Shown here: positions 1-7,102 of the stretch, in pieces
Layout of the letters: every line of letters begins with the position of its first letter
How positions within the stretch are numbered: position 1 is the first letter of the stretch
From: Desulfobulbaceae bacterium UBA5628
GTDB lineage: Bacteria; Desulfobacterota; Desulfobulbia; Desulfobulbales; Desulfurivibrionaceae
Direction: 5' to 3'
Assembly: GCA_002421565.1 (NCBI GenBank)
Contig: DIKC01000026.1
Location: 1 to 15,099 of the forward strand
Length of the DNA: 15,099 nt
Notes under the pieces: generated by a model
What the model was told of the DNA's origin: nothing
Database searches by the model: none
The model's input: only the letters and a program-made list of their open reading frames with translations
Program-made: the position numbers and the translations under genes

Positions 1-2
1 AC

Positions 3-149
3 AAATTCTGCGGACGAGTCGTATTTATTTATTACGATCAATTTGACTCAGATGACTGGGATCTTGTGAAGTTTAAATCAAGAGTAAAATTTAATTTTGG
101 CTTTTCAATCAGGGGGCCTCAAGGTGTTAATGCTCTGTTAATAGGTTGA
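3..149 (+). CDS. possible 3' end of an unknown gene (partial)
   Basis: An open frame enters from the left edge and ends at TGA (147-149), giving 48 residues with no start in the window. The peptide is rich in aromatic and charged residues (for example YYDQFDSDDWDL, then KFKSRVKFNFGFSIRG), with some alternation that could suit beta strands. I do not recognise a family. It would converge on apbE, whose stop lies 26 bases further on. The stretch is much richer in A+T than every gene to its right, so it may be non-coding or of different origin. Reality as a gene is uncertain. Confidence 0.3.
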   Translation, partial: KFCGRVVFIYYDQFDSDDWDLVKFKSRVKFNFGFSIRGPQGVNALLIG

Positions 150-174
150 GAATTTACATTTGGTCGTCTCAGAG

Positions 175-1206
175 TTATGATGGCCAGGTGGCGGAGCGGG
201 TGACGGTTCCGTTGCTTTCGATCAGCAGGGCGGCCTGGCCCGGTGTTTGCTCGATCAGGGCGAGACCGGCGGTGGGCGGCAGGACGAAGAGGCTGGTGGA
301 GAGGGCGTCCGCTGCCAGCACCGAGGCGGCCTTGGCCGTGACGCTGCTGAAGCGGTGGGGGGAGTGGCCGGTGCGGCTGTCCACGATGTGGTGGAAGAGT
401 TTTTCCTGGTCGTAGAAAATTTCGTAGTTGCCGGAAGTAGCGACGGCGCCGTCGGTCATCCGGAGTACCGCCGGATACTCTTTGCCCTTGGCCGGATCCT
501 GGATCGCCACCGTCCAGGCCTTGCCGCCTGCCGCGCTGCCGCTGGTGCGGATGTCGCCCCCGGCATTGATCAGGTGGTTGGCGATTCCCTGGCGGCGGAG
601 CAACTCCGAGGCCCGATCCACGATATAGCCCTTGGCGATGCCGTCCAGGGTGATCCCCATTTGTTCCCGGCCAAACGAAATCAGGCTGCCGGAGAGGTGG
701 ATTTGTTCACTGCCGATCCGGGGCAACAGGGCGTTGATTGCCGCCTCCGAGGGGGTTTTCCCGGCCTTGAAACTTGCCTGATACAGATCAATCAAAGGCT
801 TGACCGTAATCTCAAAGGCGCCGTTGCTCTGGCGATGATAAGCGAGCGCCTTCCCCACCACCTCGACCATTTCGGGCGGCGCCTGGGCCAGGCGGCCTTC
901 GGCGTTGAGCAGGCTGACCGGCGAGGCCGGATCGTGGCGGCTGAGCAGCCCTCTCAGGCGGTCGATCTCGGCAAAGGCCAGGCCGATGGCCTCTTCCGCC
1001 TCGTCCCTTGAGGGATGAATGGCGGTCATGGTCACCAGGGTACCCATGGCCAGCCGGCTGTTGCTGACTTTATATTGTCGGCGGCCGAAAAGCACCGCCT
1101 CGGCCTGAGCCGCCGGCAATACGGTCGCCGCTGCCGCTCCCAGGCCGAGGAGCCCGGAAAGTTTTAAAAACGAACGACGCCGCTGGTTGCAAAGGTTGGT
1201 AGTCAT
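175..1206 (-). CDS. apbE: ApbE-type FAD:protein FMN transferase, Tat-exported
   Basis: Predicted to transfer FMN from FAD to a Thr in (S/T)GAT-type motifs of RnfG and RnfD on the outer face of the membrane. The 343-residue protein starts at ATG 1206, where GAGAGGAA overlaps the TGA stop of rnfB; a longer in-frame start further upstream lies inside rnfB and is less likely. The N-terminus has a twin-arginine signal (RRRSFLKLSG, residues 9-18) and a hydrophobic stretch ending near AQA. ApbE signatures are LDGIAKGYIVD (188-198), NAGGDIRTSG (214-223), HIVDSRTGHSP (273-283) and AADALSTSLFV (298-308); the last holds the usual Mg-binding Asp and Thr. Length is normal for the family. Its place as the last gene of the rnf operon fits flavinylation of RnfG and RnfD. 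No clear terminator follows. Confidence 0.95.
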   Translation of the reverse strand: MTTNLCNQRRRSFLKLSGLLGLGAAAATVLPAAQAEAVLFGRRQYKVSNSRLAMGTLVTMTAIHPSRDEAEEAIGLAFAEIDRLRGLLSRHDPASPVSLLNAEGRLAQAPPEMVEVVGKALAYHRQSNGAFEITVKPLIDLYQASFKAGKTPSEAAINALLPRIGSEQIHLSGSLISFGREQMGITLDGIAKGYIVDRASELLRRQGIANHLINAGGDIRTSGSAAGGKAWTVAIQDPAKGKEYPAVLRMTDGAVATSGNYEIFYDQEKLFHHIVDSRTGHSPHRFSSVTAKAASVLAADALSTSLFVLPPTAGLALIEQTPGQAALLIESNGTVTRSATWPS

Positions 1207-1217
1207 GTTGGTTCCTC

Positions 1218-2117
1218 TCAAGTTGGCATTCCGGCCAGATGGGTCTCGGCCAGATGGGTCTCGGCCGCCGGCTGGCGGACAATGACCTGGCGGCCGTCGT
1301 AGCGCCGCATGATCTGGCGGGGGCATTTTTCCGCGCACACCTCATGGCATTCCGGGCCGTAGGCAATACATTTTGGGTGATCGATTTTGATCAGGCCGCC
1401 GCTGTAGGTGATCGCCTCGGCCGGGCATTTCTTGACGCACATCTGGCAGGAGATGCAGCCCACCTGGCAGACCTGGCGCACGTTTTTGCCGAGATCCTTG
1501 GTACTGCACGGCACATGCACCCTGGCCTTCAAGGTCATCAATTCGATGATCTGCTTGGGGCAGGTGCGGACGCAGGTGCCGCAGGCCACGCATTTGTTGG
1601 CGTCCACCCGGGGGAAATTTTCCTCCATGGTGATCGCGCCGAAGGGGCAGGCGGCGGCGCATTCGCCCAGGCCGATGCAGGCGAAACGGCAGGCCGAGGG
1701 GCCGCCGAAACCGAGATTGGCGGCGGTGCAGGAGGCAAAACCGATGTATTCGTGCTTGTGGCTGACCCGTCCTTCCACCCGCGAACAACGGATGGTGGCG
1801 ATCATGTCCTCCACTTCCGCCATCTTCTTGCCGGTGAGTTGGGCCACCTTTTCCGCCACCGCTTCCTTGCCGGGATAGCAAAGGTTGGGCGGCACCTCCG
1901 GATCGGTGACCACCGCGATCGCATAGCCCTCGCAGCCAGGATAGCCGCAGCCGCCGCACTGAGCCCCGGCCAGGACTTCCAGCACCTCCTCAATCAGAGG
2001 ATTGGCCTCCACCGCGAATTTGTGGGCCGCCAGCGCCAGACCGATCCCGAAAAAGAGGCCGATGCAGACCAGCAATGCCAGGCCGCCCAGGGCGATTTTG
2101 ATTAAAACAGGATCCAT
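1218..2117 (-). CDS. rnfB: Rnf complex subunit B, multi-cluster ferredoxin protein
   Basis: Electron-entry subunit of the Rnf complex, thought to accept electrons from ferredoxin. The 299 residues start with one membrane helix (about 5-31). A four-Fe cluster motif follows with Cys54, Cys57, Cys62 and Cys80. Four further Cys groups resemble bacterial ferredoxin motifs: Cys143/147/153/157, Cys176/179/182/186, Cys221/224/227/231 and Cys250/257/261/265. The last has unusual C-x6-C-x3-C-x3-C spacing. This layout resembles clostridial and Thermotoga RnfB rather than the shorter gammaproteobacterial form. Start ATG 2117 is preceded by AGGTG, which overlaps the rnfA stop codon. The C-terminus ends in a repeated peptide (AETHL twice) encoded by a 15-bp tandem repeat. 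Confidence 0.95.
   Translation of the reverse strand: MDPVLIKIALGGLALLVCIGLFFGIGLALAAHKFAVEANPLIEEVLEVLAGAQCGGCGYPGCEGYAIAVVTDPEVPPNLCYPGKEAVAEKVAQLTGKKMAEVEDMIATIRCSRVEGRVSHKHEYIGFASCTAANLGFGGPSACRFACIGLGECAAACPFGAITMEENFPRVDANKCVACGTCVRTCPKQIIELMTLKARVHVPCSTKDLGKNVRQVCQVGCISCQMCVKKCPAEAITYSGGLIKIDHPKCIAYGPECHEVCAEKCPRQIMRRYDGRQVIVRQPAAETHLAETHLAGMPT
1232..1266. repeat. 15-bp tandem repeat at the 3' end of rnfB
   Basis: The unit CGGCCAGATGGGTCT occurs twice head to tail (1232-1246, 1247-1261), followed by five bases of a third copy. It is in frame and adds a second AETHL to the RnfB C-terminus, beyond all Fe-S motifs, so it probably does not affect function. Slippage could change the copy number. 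Confidence 0.85.
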
Positions 2118-2125
2118 TTACACAC

Positions 2126-3142
2126 CTAAAACAGGTTCAGCCCGGAAAATCCGAGAAAGGCCAAGGCAAATTGCCCGGCCACGATAAAGGCGATGGGAAT
2201 GCCCTTGAAGGCGGGCGGGATATTGGCCAGTTCCATCCGCTCCCGCACCGAACTCATCAGATAAAGGGCCAGCAAAAAACCGCCGCCCGCCCCCAGGGAA
2301 AGCATGAAGGTCTCGAAAAAGTTGTATTCGTTGTCGGCCAGGATCAACGGCACCGCGATGATGATGCAGTTGGCGATCACCAGCACCAGATAAACCCCGA
2401 AGGCCCGGAAGAGGGCCGGGTTGACCTTGCGGAGCACGGTGTCCACCGCCTGGACGGTAAGCGACACCAGGCCGATGAAGATCACGATCTGGAGAAAGTT
2501 GAGGTGAAAGGGCTTGAGGATGAACTGGTAGAAAAACCAGCTCATGATGGCGCTGACGACAATTACGAGGGTGAAGGTGAAGCCCATTCCCTTGGCGGTG
2601 TCCTTGCGCTTGGATGTGCCGAAAAAGACGCACAGCCCCAGGTACTTGGTAAAGACGAAGTTGTTGATCAAAAGGGCGCTGATCAGAATCGAGAGCAGGT
2701 AGCCGAGATAGGGCTTGCTCACCCGGAAGGTTTCGACCTCGGCCCCGGCCGGGGTCAGGGCGGGCAGGGCCACCACATGGGGCTGGAGGGTGTTGAGCGG
2801 CGCCGCAAAGGTAAGTACCGCCGAACGCTGATCGGCGGCCAAGGCGACCTCGCTTACCGCCAGCCGGATATCCGGATCGGCCTCTTCATAGACCACGTAG
2901 CTGGCCGGGTTGCCCGCCACTTCCGGGGCCAGGGGTTGGCTGAAGCTAAGGCTGATTTCCCGTTCGCCGCTGAAGCCGGTCTGGCTGATCATCCCCTCGG
3001 CCCGGGCAAAACCCGGCAGCAGGGCGAGGCAAAAAAGCGCCAGAACAAAAATGGGGACGGATTTATTTTTTGCTGGCGCTATTGTTGCCGAACAGCGGAC
3101 CGGCTGGCCAAAAAATAAATCTGTCCCCATTTTTATTTTCAT
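2126..3142 (-). CDS. rnfA: Rnf complex subunit A with added signal peptide and Ig-like domain
   Basis: The C-terminal ~195 residues (about 144-338) are a standard RnfA. It is a six-helix membrane subunit with the LGLC motif (Cys171) and ANC motif (Cys259), which with RnfE should hold an intramembrane [2Fe-2S] cluster. Before it lie ~140 extra residues: a probable signal peptide (hydrophobic core about 31-45, predicted cleavage after ARA at 48) and a beta-rich segment (about 52-138) with the FSQPL...NPASYVV pattern of bacterial SbsA/Big-type Ig-like domains. Usual RnfA length is ~190, so 338 is exceptional. ATG 3142 lies four bases after the rnfE stop. Codons 4 to about 32 come from an inverted-repeat element. 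RnfA is reported to have a periplasmic N-terminus, which fits an external Ig-like domain. No later ATG could keep the signal peptide. Confidence 0.88.
   Translation of the reverse strand: MKIKMGTDLFFGQPVRCSATIAPAKNKSVPIFVLALFCLALLPGFARAEGMISQTGFSGEREISLSFSQPLAPEVAGNPASYVVYEEADPDIRLAVSEVALAADQRSAVLTFAAPLNTLQPHVVALPALTPAGAEVETFRVSKPYLGYLLSILISALLINNFVFTKYLGLCVFFGTSKRKDTAKGMGFTFTLVIVVSAIMSWFFYQFILKPFHLNFLQIVIFIGLVSLTVQAVDTVLRKVNPALFRAFGVYLVLVIANCIIIAVPLILADNEYNFFETFMLSLGAGGGFLLALYLMSSVRERMELANIPPAFKGIPIAFIVAGQFALAFLGFSGLNLF
2729..2989 (-). other. Ig-like (SbsA/Big-type) domain region of RnfA
   Basis: Residues 52-138 of the rnfA product. The pattern of a short strand, FSQPL, NPASYVVYE, a strand with regular VSEVAL, then SAVLTFAAPL and a closing PALTPAG resembles the bacterial Ig-like domains that follow the formula V-x-FSxPLDP...NPxNYxL...SxDGRTVTLTL. 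The assignment comes from pattern recognition only. It would sit outside the membrane, between the signal peptide and helix 1. Confidence 0.55.
3047..3134. repeat. inverted-repeat element (REP/MITE-like) inside the 5' end of rnfA
   Basis: Two 25-base arms (3047-3071 and 3110-3134) are inverted copies of each other with one mismatch, separated by 38 bases. The arm core on the minus strand reads GGGGACAGATTTATTTTTT. I recall this GGGGACAGATTTATTT core as a dispersed palindromic repeat near REP-associated tyrosine transposases in many environmental bacteria; this could not be searched. There is no transposase in the window. The element is in frame with rnfA, and its second arm supplies the Lys-rich region before the signal peptide core. 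In mRNA the arms would form a long stem just after the rnfA start codon. Confidence 0.75.
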
Positions 3143-3146
3143 GGCG

Positions 3147-3764
3147 TTACACCCGTTGCTTGGCGCGTTTGTACACGCTTTCCAGATAATTGAAAAAGGC
3201 CATCATCAAGCCGACGCAGAAGAAACCGGCAAAGGGGAGGACAAAGAAGAGCAGCGGCTTGAAACCCAGCACGTCGTAGCCGAGAATGGTGCCAAGCCCC
3301 AACAGTTCGCGGACAAAACCCAGGGCCATCATCCCGAACATGAAGCCCAGCCCCATCCCGATCCCGTCCCAGAAGGAGGCGGTGACGCTCTCCTTGCTGG
3401 CGAACATCTCAAGCCGCATGGTGATGATCGCAAAGGCCACGATCAATTTAACGAAAATCCCCATCTTGGCGTAGGCCTCCGGCAGGTAGGCGGCCAGCAC
3501 CAGATCGATCACCGTCACCCAGGTGGCGATGGTCAGGGTATAGGTGGGAATCCGAATCCGGGGATGAATCTTGTTTTGGAACAGGGCAATGGTGCAACTG
3601 GAAAAGACCTGGACAAAGAGGACCGCGATCCCCAGCATGAAGCCGTTCATCACCGTGGTGCTGATTCCCACCGCCGGGCACATGGAAAGCACCAGCCGGA
3701 AGATGGGATTTTCATTCAAAATCCCGTTGACCACCAGTTGGAAATTGCTTTTATCGGTTGCCAC
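3147..3764 (-). CDS. rnfE: Rnf complex subunit E, lacking the second cluster cysteine
   Basis: Six-helix membrane subunit paired with RnfA around the intramembrane [2Fe-2S] cluster. Length (205) is normal. Family features include NPIFRLVLSMCP (10 residues on, Cys29), RIPTYTLTIATWVTVIDL (71-88), and FASKE...WDGIGMGLGF (121-140). The family normally has a second Cys in a segment like VNCxIxGRAExFASK; here the aligned segment reads VAFAIITMRLEMFASK, so Ala112 replaces it. A non-standard Cys57 is present in helix 2. The gene starts at GTG 3764 with GGGAG and AAGGA just upstream, 24 bases after the rnfG stop. Identity as RnfE is firm; whether the cluster is bound normally is open. Confidence 0.93.
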   Translation of the reverse strand: MATDKSNFQLVVNGILNENPIFRLVLSMCPAVGISTTVMNGFMLGIAVLFVQVFSSCTIALFQNKIHPRIRIPTYTLTIATWVTVIDLVLAAYLPEAYAKMGIFVKLIVAFAIITMRLEMFASKESVTASFWDGIGMGLGFMFGMMALGFVRELLGLGTILGYDVLGFKPLLFFVLPFAGFFCVGLMMAFFNYLESVYKRAKQRV

Positions 3765-3788
3765 GTTCCTTGCTCCCTTGTCCGTCCG

Positions 3789-4688
3789 TTAGAAAGGCGC
3801 CGCGATTTGCTCTTCGGCCAGCACCCGGTCGAGAATCGCCAGCCGGTAAGTGAACTTGCCGACCATTGCCTTGACCCCGTTGGTCACCGCCCGGCTGGAA
3901 ATGGTGGCCCCGGTAAGGGCGTAAATGTCATGATCGCGGTATTGATCCATGATCGCGGCCGCCGCAGCCGGATCCAAGCCGCCCCGTTTTTCCGCCTCCA
4001 GGGCCTGCTGATATTCGGCCGGCAGGGGCGTTTTCACCACCGCCAACTCTTTAAGCCGGGCAAAGGGCTTGCCGCTGAACTGCTTCTTGAAATAATCCTG
4101 GGTGATTTCAGCCCCCAGGCCGGGGTCTTCCTCATGCTCCATGACCTCCAGGCCGCGGATGGTGAAATCCGGTTCCAGGGCGATCAGCATTGAGATAAAG
4201 GTCTTGAACCCGGGGAAACGGCCGGACAGCAGATAGGCCCGCCGGACGCCATCCTCGGTAACCACCAGGGTCTGTTCGGCATAGCGCAACTCCTTGCCCG
4301 GCCCGAGGGCGGCGGCCAGGGCCTTTTCCCGTTCCCCTTCCTCGCCGGCCTTGGCCGGGTCCAAGGCTACCGGGGTGGCGTTGCGGAATGTGCCGTCCAG
4401 AGCAATGGCTACAAAGACAAAGGCGCGGTCTTTGGTCGGCAGCAGGTAGCCCATGCTCACCTCCCGCCCTTCGCTTACGATATAACGATACAGGGCGTGC
4501 ATGGTCAGGCCGGCCGGCGGCGGCTTGTTCGCGGAATAGCCGAGCAGGCCGAGCATCGCTTTCTGCTCGCGGGCGTGTTCGTTGTGCTTCTTGGCCTGGT
4601 CGGTGAAGATGAAGGTGGCGCCCATCACCAGGCCGGCCAGCAGGCAGGCCACGGTCAAGCGGAAGACGATGGTGAAAATATCCTTCAT
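3789..4688 (-). CDS. rnfG: Rnf complex subunit G, covalent FMN protein
   Basis: Single-helix subunit (about 7-29) with a large periplasmic FMN_bind domain. FMN is expected on Thr262 of TGATISS (259-265). HEEDPGLGAEI (185-195) is the other family hallmark. In most RnfG the motif reads D-x-x-(S/T)-G-A-T; here the aligned Asp is Tyr256 (YALTGAT). The protein is 299 residues, about 100 longer than common RnfG, with the extra length between the helix and the FMN domain (about 45-150). ATG 4688 overlaps the rnfD stop (ATGA), with GGAGGTG upstream, so the two genes are probably translationally coupled. Confidence 0.93.
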   Translation of the reverse strand: MKDIFTIVFRLTVACLLAGLVMGATFIFTDQAKKHNEHAREQKAMLGLLGYSANKPPPAGLTMHALYRYIVSEGREVSMGYLLPTKDRAFVFVAIALDGTFRNATPVALDPAKAGEEGEREKALAAALGPGKELRYAEQTLVVTEDGVRRAYLLSGRFPGFKTFISMLIALEPDFTIRGLEVMEHEEDPGLGAEITQDYFKKQFSGKPFARLKELAVVKTPLPAEYQQALEAEKRGGLDPAAAAAIMDQYRDHDIYALTGATISSRAVTNGVKAMVGKFTYRLAILDRVLAEEQIAAPF

Positions 4689-5698
4689 TTCGCACCTCCC
4701 AAAGGCGGCGCGAAGCGTTTGGGCTTAAACCAGTTGTCCAGCACCGTACTCAGCGGATTCATCAGCAGGATGGCGTAGCAGATGCCCTCGGGGTAGCCGC
4801 CCTTCAAACGAATCAGGACGGTCAAGGCCCCGATCCCGGCCCCGAAAATCAACTGGGCGGTGCGGCCGGTGGGGCTGGTCACGTAATCGGTGGCCATGAA
4901 AAAGGCCCCCAGGAGCGCCCCGCCGGAAAGGATCGCCAGCAGGGGATCGCCGCTCATCAGGGTCTCACCGCCGAAAATCCAGGTCAGGAGCGCGATGGTT
5001 CCCAGCAGCGAAACCGGAATATGCCAACTGATGTAGCCGCGATAGATCAGGAAAAGGCCGCCCAGAATAATGAGCAGGCCGGAGGTTTCCCCGATCGAAC
5101 CGGGCCGGAAACCGAGGAGGAAATTGGTGTAAAGATTGGGCAGCGGCCCGAACTGCTCGACCATCGCCGCCATCCCCTGCTCTTTCAGCACCGCCAGGGG
5201 GGTGGCGGTGGAAACCGCGTCCGCCGCGCTGCCCAGGTAGGCGAAGATCGCCGTATCCGCAAGGGGCGGCAGCCAGGCCGAGGTCATCGCCACCGGGAAG
5301 GTGGCGACCAGAAAGGCGCGAGCCAGCAAGGCCGGGTTGAAGATGTTGAAGCCGATCCCGCCCAGGAGATGCTTGCCGATATAAATCGCCATCACCGCCC
5401 CCAGCGCCGGCAGCAGCCACGGCACCCCCGGCGGAATGACAAAGGCCAGCAGCAGGCCGGTGATCACCGCGCTGCCGTCCTTGATCGTCACCGGCCGGCC
5501 GAGGCTCTTCTGGCTGATCGCCTCCATGAGCACGCAACTGGCGACGCTGACCGCGGCAATAATCAGGGTCTGAATCCCGAAGATAAAAACCGACATCACC
5601 AGGGGCGGCAGCAGGCAGGCCACCACCGTCCACATGATTTTGGCCACCGATTCCGGGCTCCGCACATGGGGGGAAACCGAGACCTGCCACAATTTCAA
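4685..5698 (-). CDS. rnfD: Rnf complex subunit D, membrane flavoprotein
   Basis: Polytopic membrane subunit with covalent FMN, part of the Rnf ion-translocation path. The 337 residues contain the SPHVRSPES start region (9-17), KDGSAVITGLLLAF (73-86), GKHLLGGIGFNIFNPAL (108-124), and the FMN motif DAVSTATPL (160-168), where Thr166 is the likely attachment site; the central Gly of the classic SGAT is Thr here. ATDYVTSP (269-276) and the GGYPEG segment near 300-305 are typical. The first plausible codon is TTG 5698, preceded only by a weak AGG. A stronger AAGGAGA lies at the rnfC stop, seven bases before an in-frame ATC (5713), so the exact start is uncertain. Confidence 0.92.
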   Translation of the reverse strand: MKLWQVSVSPHVRSPESVAKIMWTVVACLLPPLVMSVFIFGIQTLIIAAVSVASCVLMEAISQKSLGRPVTIKDGSAVITGLLLAFVIPPGVPWLLPALGAVMAIYIGKHLLGGIGFNIFNPALLARAFLVATFPVAMTSAWLPPLADTAIFAYLGSAADAVSTATPLAVLKEQGMAAMVEQFGPLPNLYTNFLLGFRPGSIGETSGLLIILGGLFLIYRGYISWHIPVSLLGTIALLTWIFGGETLMSGDPLLAILSGGALLGAFFMATDYVTSPTGRTAQLIFGAGIGALTVLIRLKGGYPEGICYAILLMNPLSTVLDNWFKPKRFAPPLGGAK

Positions 5699-5724
5699 GG
5701 GCGCCTGTTCGATGACCGTTCTCC

Positions 5725-7044
5725 TTACCGTTTAGCCTTCATCTTGCCCAGCCGGATAAACTGGACCAGGGGCCGCTTGGCCGGGCAGACATAGGCGCAG
5801 CAGCCGCACTCGAAACATTCAAAAACCCCGAACGGGCCGGTATCCTGGGGTCGCCCGGCCTCGACGTAAATCCCCACCTCCTTGGGCTCCAGCCCCAGGG
5901 GGCAGGCCTCCAGGCACCAGCCGCAGCGGATGCAGGGGGAATGGGGGGTACTGTCGATCTCGCCCTCGGCCAGAAAAAGCACCGAAGAGGTAGTCTTGGT
6001 GATCGGAATATCGAGGGTGGAAACGGCAAAGCCCATCATCGGGCCGCCCATCACGATTTTGGCCAGTTGCGGGGTGGTCCCGCCCAGGTAAGCGACAATA
6101 TCGCTGACCCGGGTGCCGACCTTGACCAGCAGGTTGGCGGGCCGCTTGATTCCCTGGCCGGAGATGGTGACAATCTTTTCAGTCAGGGGCTTGCCCAGCG
6201 CCACTGCGTCGTAAATCGCCTTGGTAGTGCTGACGTTGTGGACCACCGCCCCCACCGCGCTGGGCAGGGCAAAGGCCGGCACCTTGCGGCCGGTAATCGC
6301 CTGGATCAACTGCTTTTCCGACCCCTGGGGATATTTCACCTTGAGGGGGCGAACCGCAATATTTTCCCCCGGCTTGGCCCCGGCTACCACCGCCGCACTC
6401 ATGGCGGCAATGGCGTCCGGCTTGTTGGCCTCGATCCCGATGTGACAGGTATTGATCCCGAGAATTTTGAGCAGAATCCGCGCCCCTTCCACGATCTCCC
6501 GGCTGTGTTCCAGCATCTGGCGGTGGTCGGCGGTGAGATAGGGCTCGCACTCGGCCCCGTTTAAAATCAGGGTATCGACCGGGTTGTCCGGCGGCGGGTT
6601 GAGCTTGACATGGGCCGGGAAACCGGCCCCGCCGATGCCGATGATTCCGGCGTCATGTACCTTTTGCCGCAACTGGTCGCGGTCGAGGTCTTCCCAGGCC
6701 AGCGCTTGATATTGAGGGGTGGGAGCGGCATGATCGGTCTTGATGGTAAGGGAGGGAACGCTGACCCGCATGGGATGGGCGGATTGACCCAGGGCGGTGA
6801 CGGCGCCGCTCACCGGAGCGTGGAGAGGAACACCCAGCCCCTTGGCGACCTCGCCGATCACCATCCCTTCCCGCACCTCGTCTTTCACGGCCACGGTGGG
6901 GGCGCAGGGGGCGCCGATATGCTGGCCCAGGATCAGTTCCAGTTCGTCCGGCACCGGCATCGTTTCCACCGCCAAACCGGCGGTGGCCGTTTTGCGTTCG
7001 GACGGATGCACCCCGCCTTTGGGAAAAGTCAGCAGAGAAGTCAT
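5725..7044 (-). CDS. rnfC: Rnf complex subunit C, NADH-binding flavo-iron-sulfur protein
   Basis: Peripheral subunit thought to bind NAD(H) and FMN and to exchange electrons with RnfB. From ATG 7044 it has 439 residues and opens with LTFPKGGVHPSERK, the usual RnfC beginning; GAAGGTGA precedes the start. An in-frame TTG at 7131 would add 29 residues but coincides with a perfect -35 hexamer, so it is rejected. Features are GIGGAGFP (136-143), NGAECEP (162-168), YPQGSEKQLI (239-248), and two 4Fe-4S motifs: Cys371/374/377/381 and Cys410/413/416/420. It is the first gene of the C-D-G-E-A-B operon. Confidence 0.95.
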   Translation of the reverse strand: MTSLLTFPKGGVHPSERKTATAGLAVETMPVPDELELILGQHIGAPCAPTVAVKDEVREGMVIGEVAKGLGVPLHAPVSGAVTALGQSAHPMRVSVPSLTIKTDHAAPTPQYQALAWEDLDRDQLRQKVHDAGIIGIGGAGFPAHVKLNPPPDNPVDTLILNGAECEPYLTADHRQMLEHSREIVEGARILLKILGINTCHIGIEANKPDAIAAMSAAVVAGAKPGENIAVRPLKVKYPQGSEKQLIQAITGRKVPAFALPSAVGAVVHNVSTTKAIYDAVALGKPLTEKIVTISGQGIKRPANLLVKVGTRVSDIVAYLGGTTPQLAKIVMGGPMMGFAVSTLDIPITKTTSSVLFLAEGEIDSTPHSPCIRCGWCLEACPLGLEPKEVGIYVEAGRPQDTGPFGVFECFECGCCAYVCPAKRPLVQFIRLGKMKAKR

Positions 7045-7064
7045 GTCACCTTCGTGGTAGTAAG

Positions 7065-7084
7065 GGATCGTGGAAACCACGTCC
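7065..7084 (-). promoter_or_regulatory. hairpin in the rnfC leader
   Basis: CGTGG (7069-7073) and CCACG (7077-7081) are perfect inverted arms with a three-base loop, and GGA/TCC extend the stem across one bulged base. It would lie in the short mRNA leader, 20 bases before the start codon. It may affect translation or stability; no ligand-binding fold was recognised. Confidence 0.4.
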
Positions 7085-7102
7085 AAAGGGCGGAAGGGTT
7101 TT

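Noticed and set aside
247..1011. Long plus-strand open frames opposite apbE, rnfB, rnfA and rnfE (also 1239-2105, 2171-3118, 2910-4193)
   Set aside because: They lie opposite firmly identified genes and have the low-complexity Gly/Ala/His/Asp composition typical of antisense frames in GC-rich DNA.
1207..1338. Longer ApbE starting inside rnfB
   Set aside because: The extra part is a shadow of the rnfB end and its tandem repeat; ATG 1206 is followed at once by a Tat signal and has a good ribosome site.
3047..3134. Intrinsic terminator within the rnf operon
   Set aside because: The stem is long but AT-rich at its ends and both arms are translated in frame; the arm sequence fits a dispersed repeat better, though some attenuation is possible.
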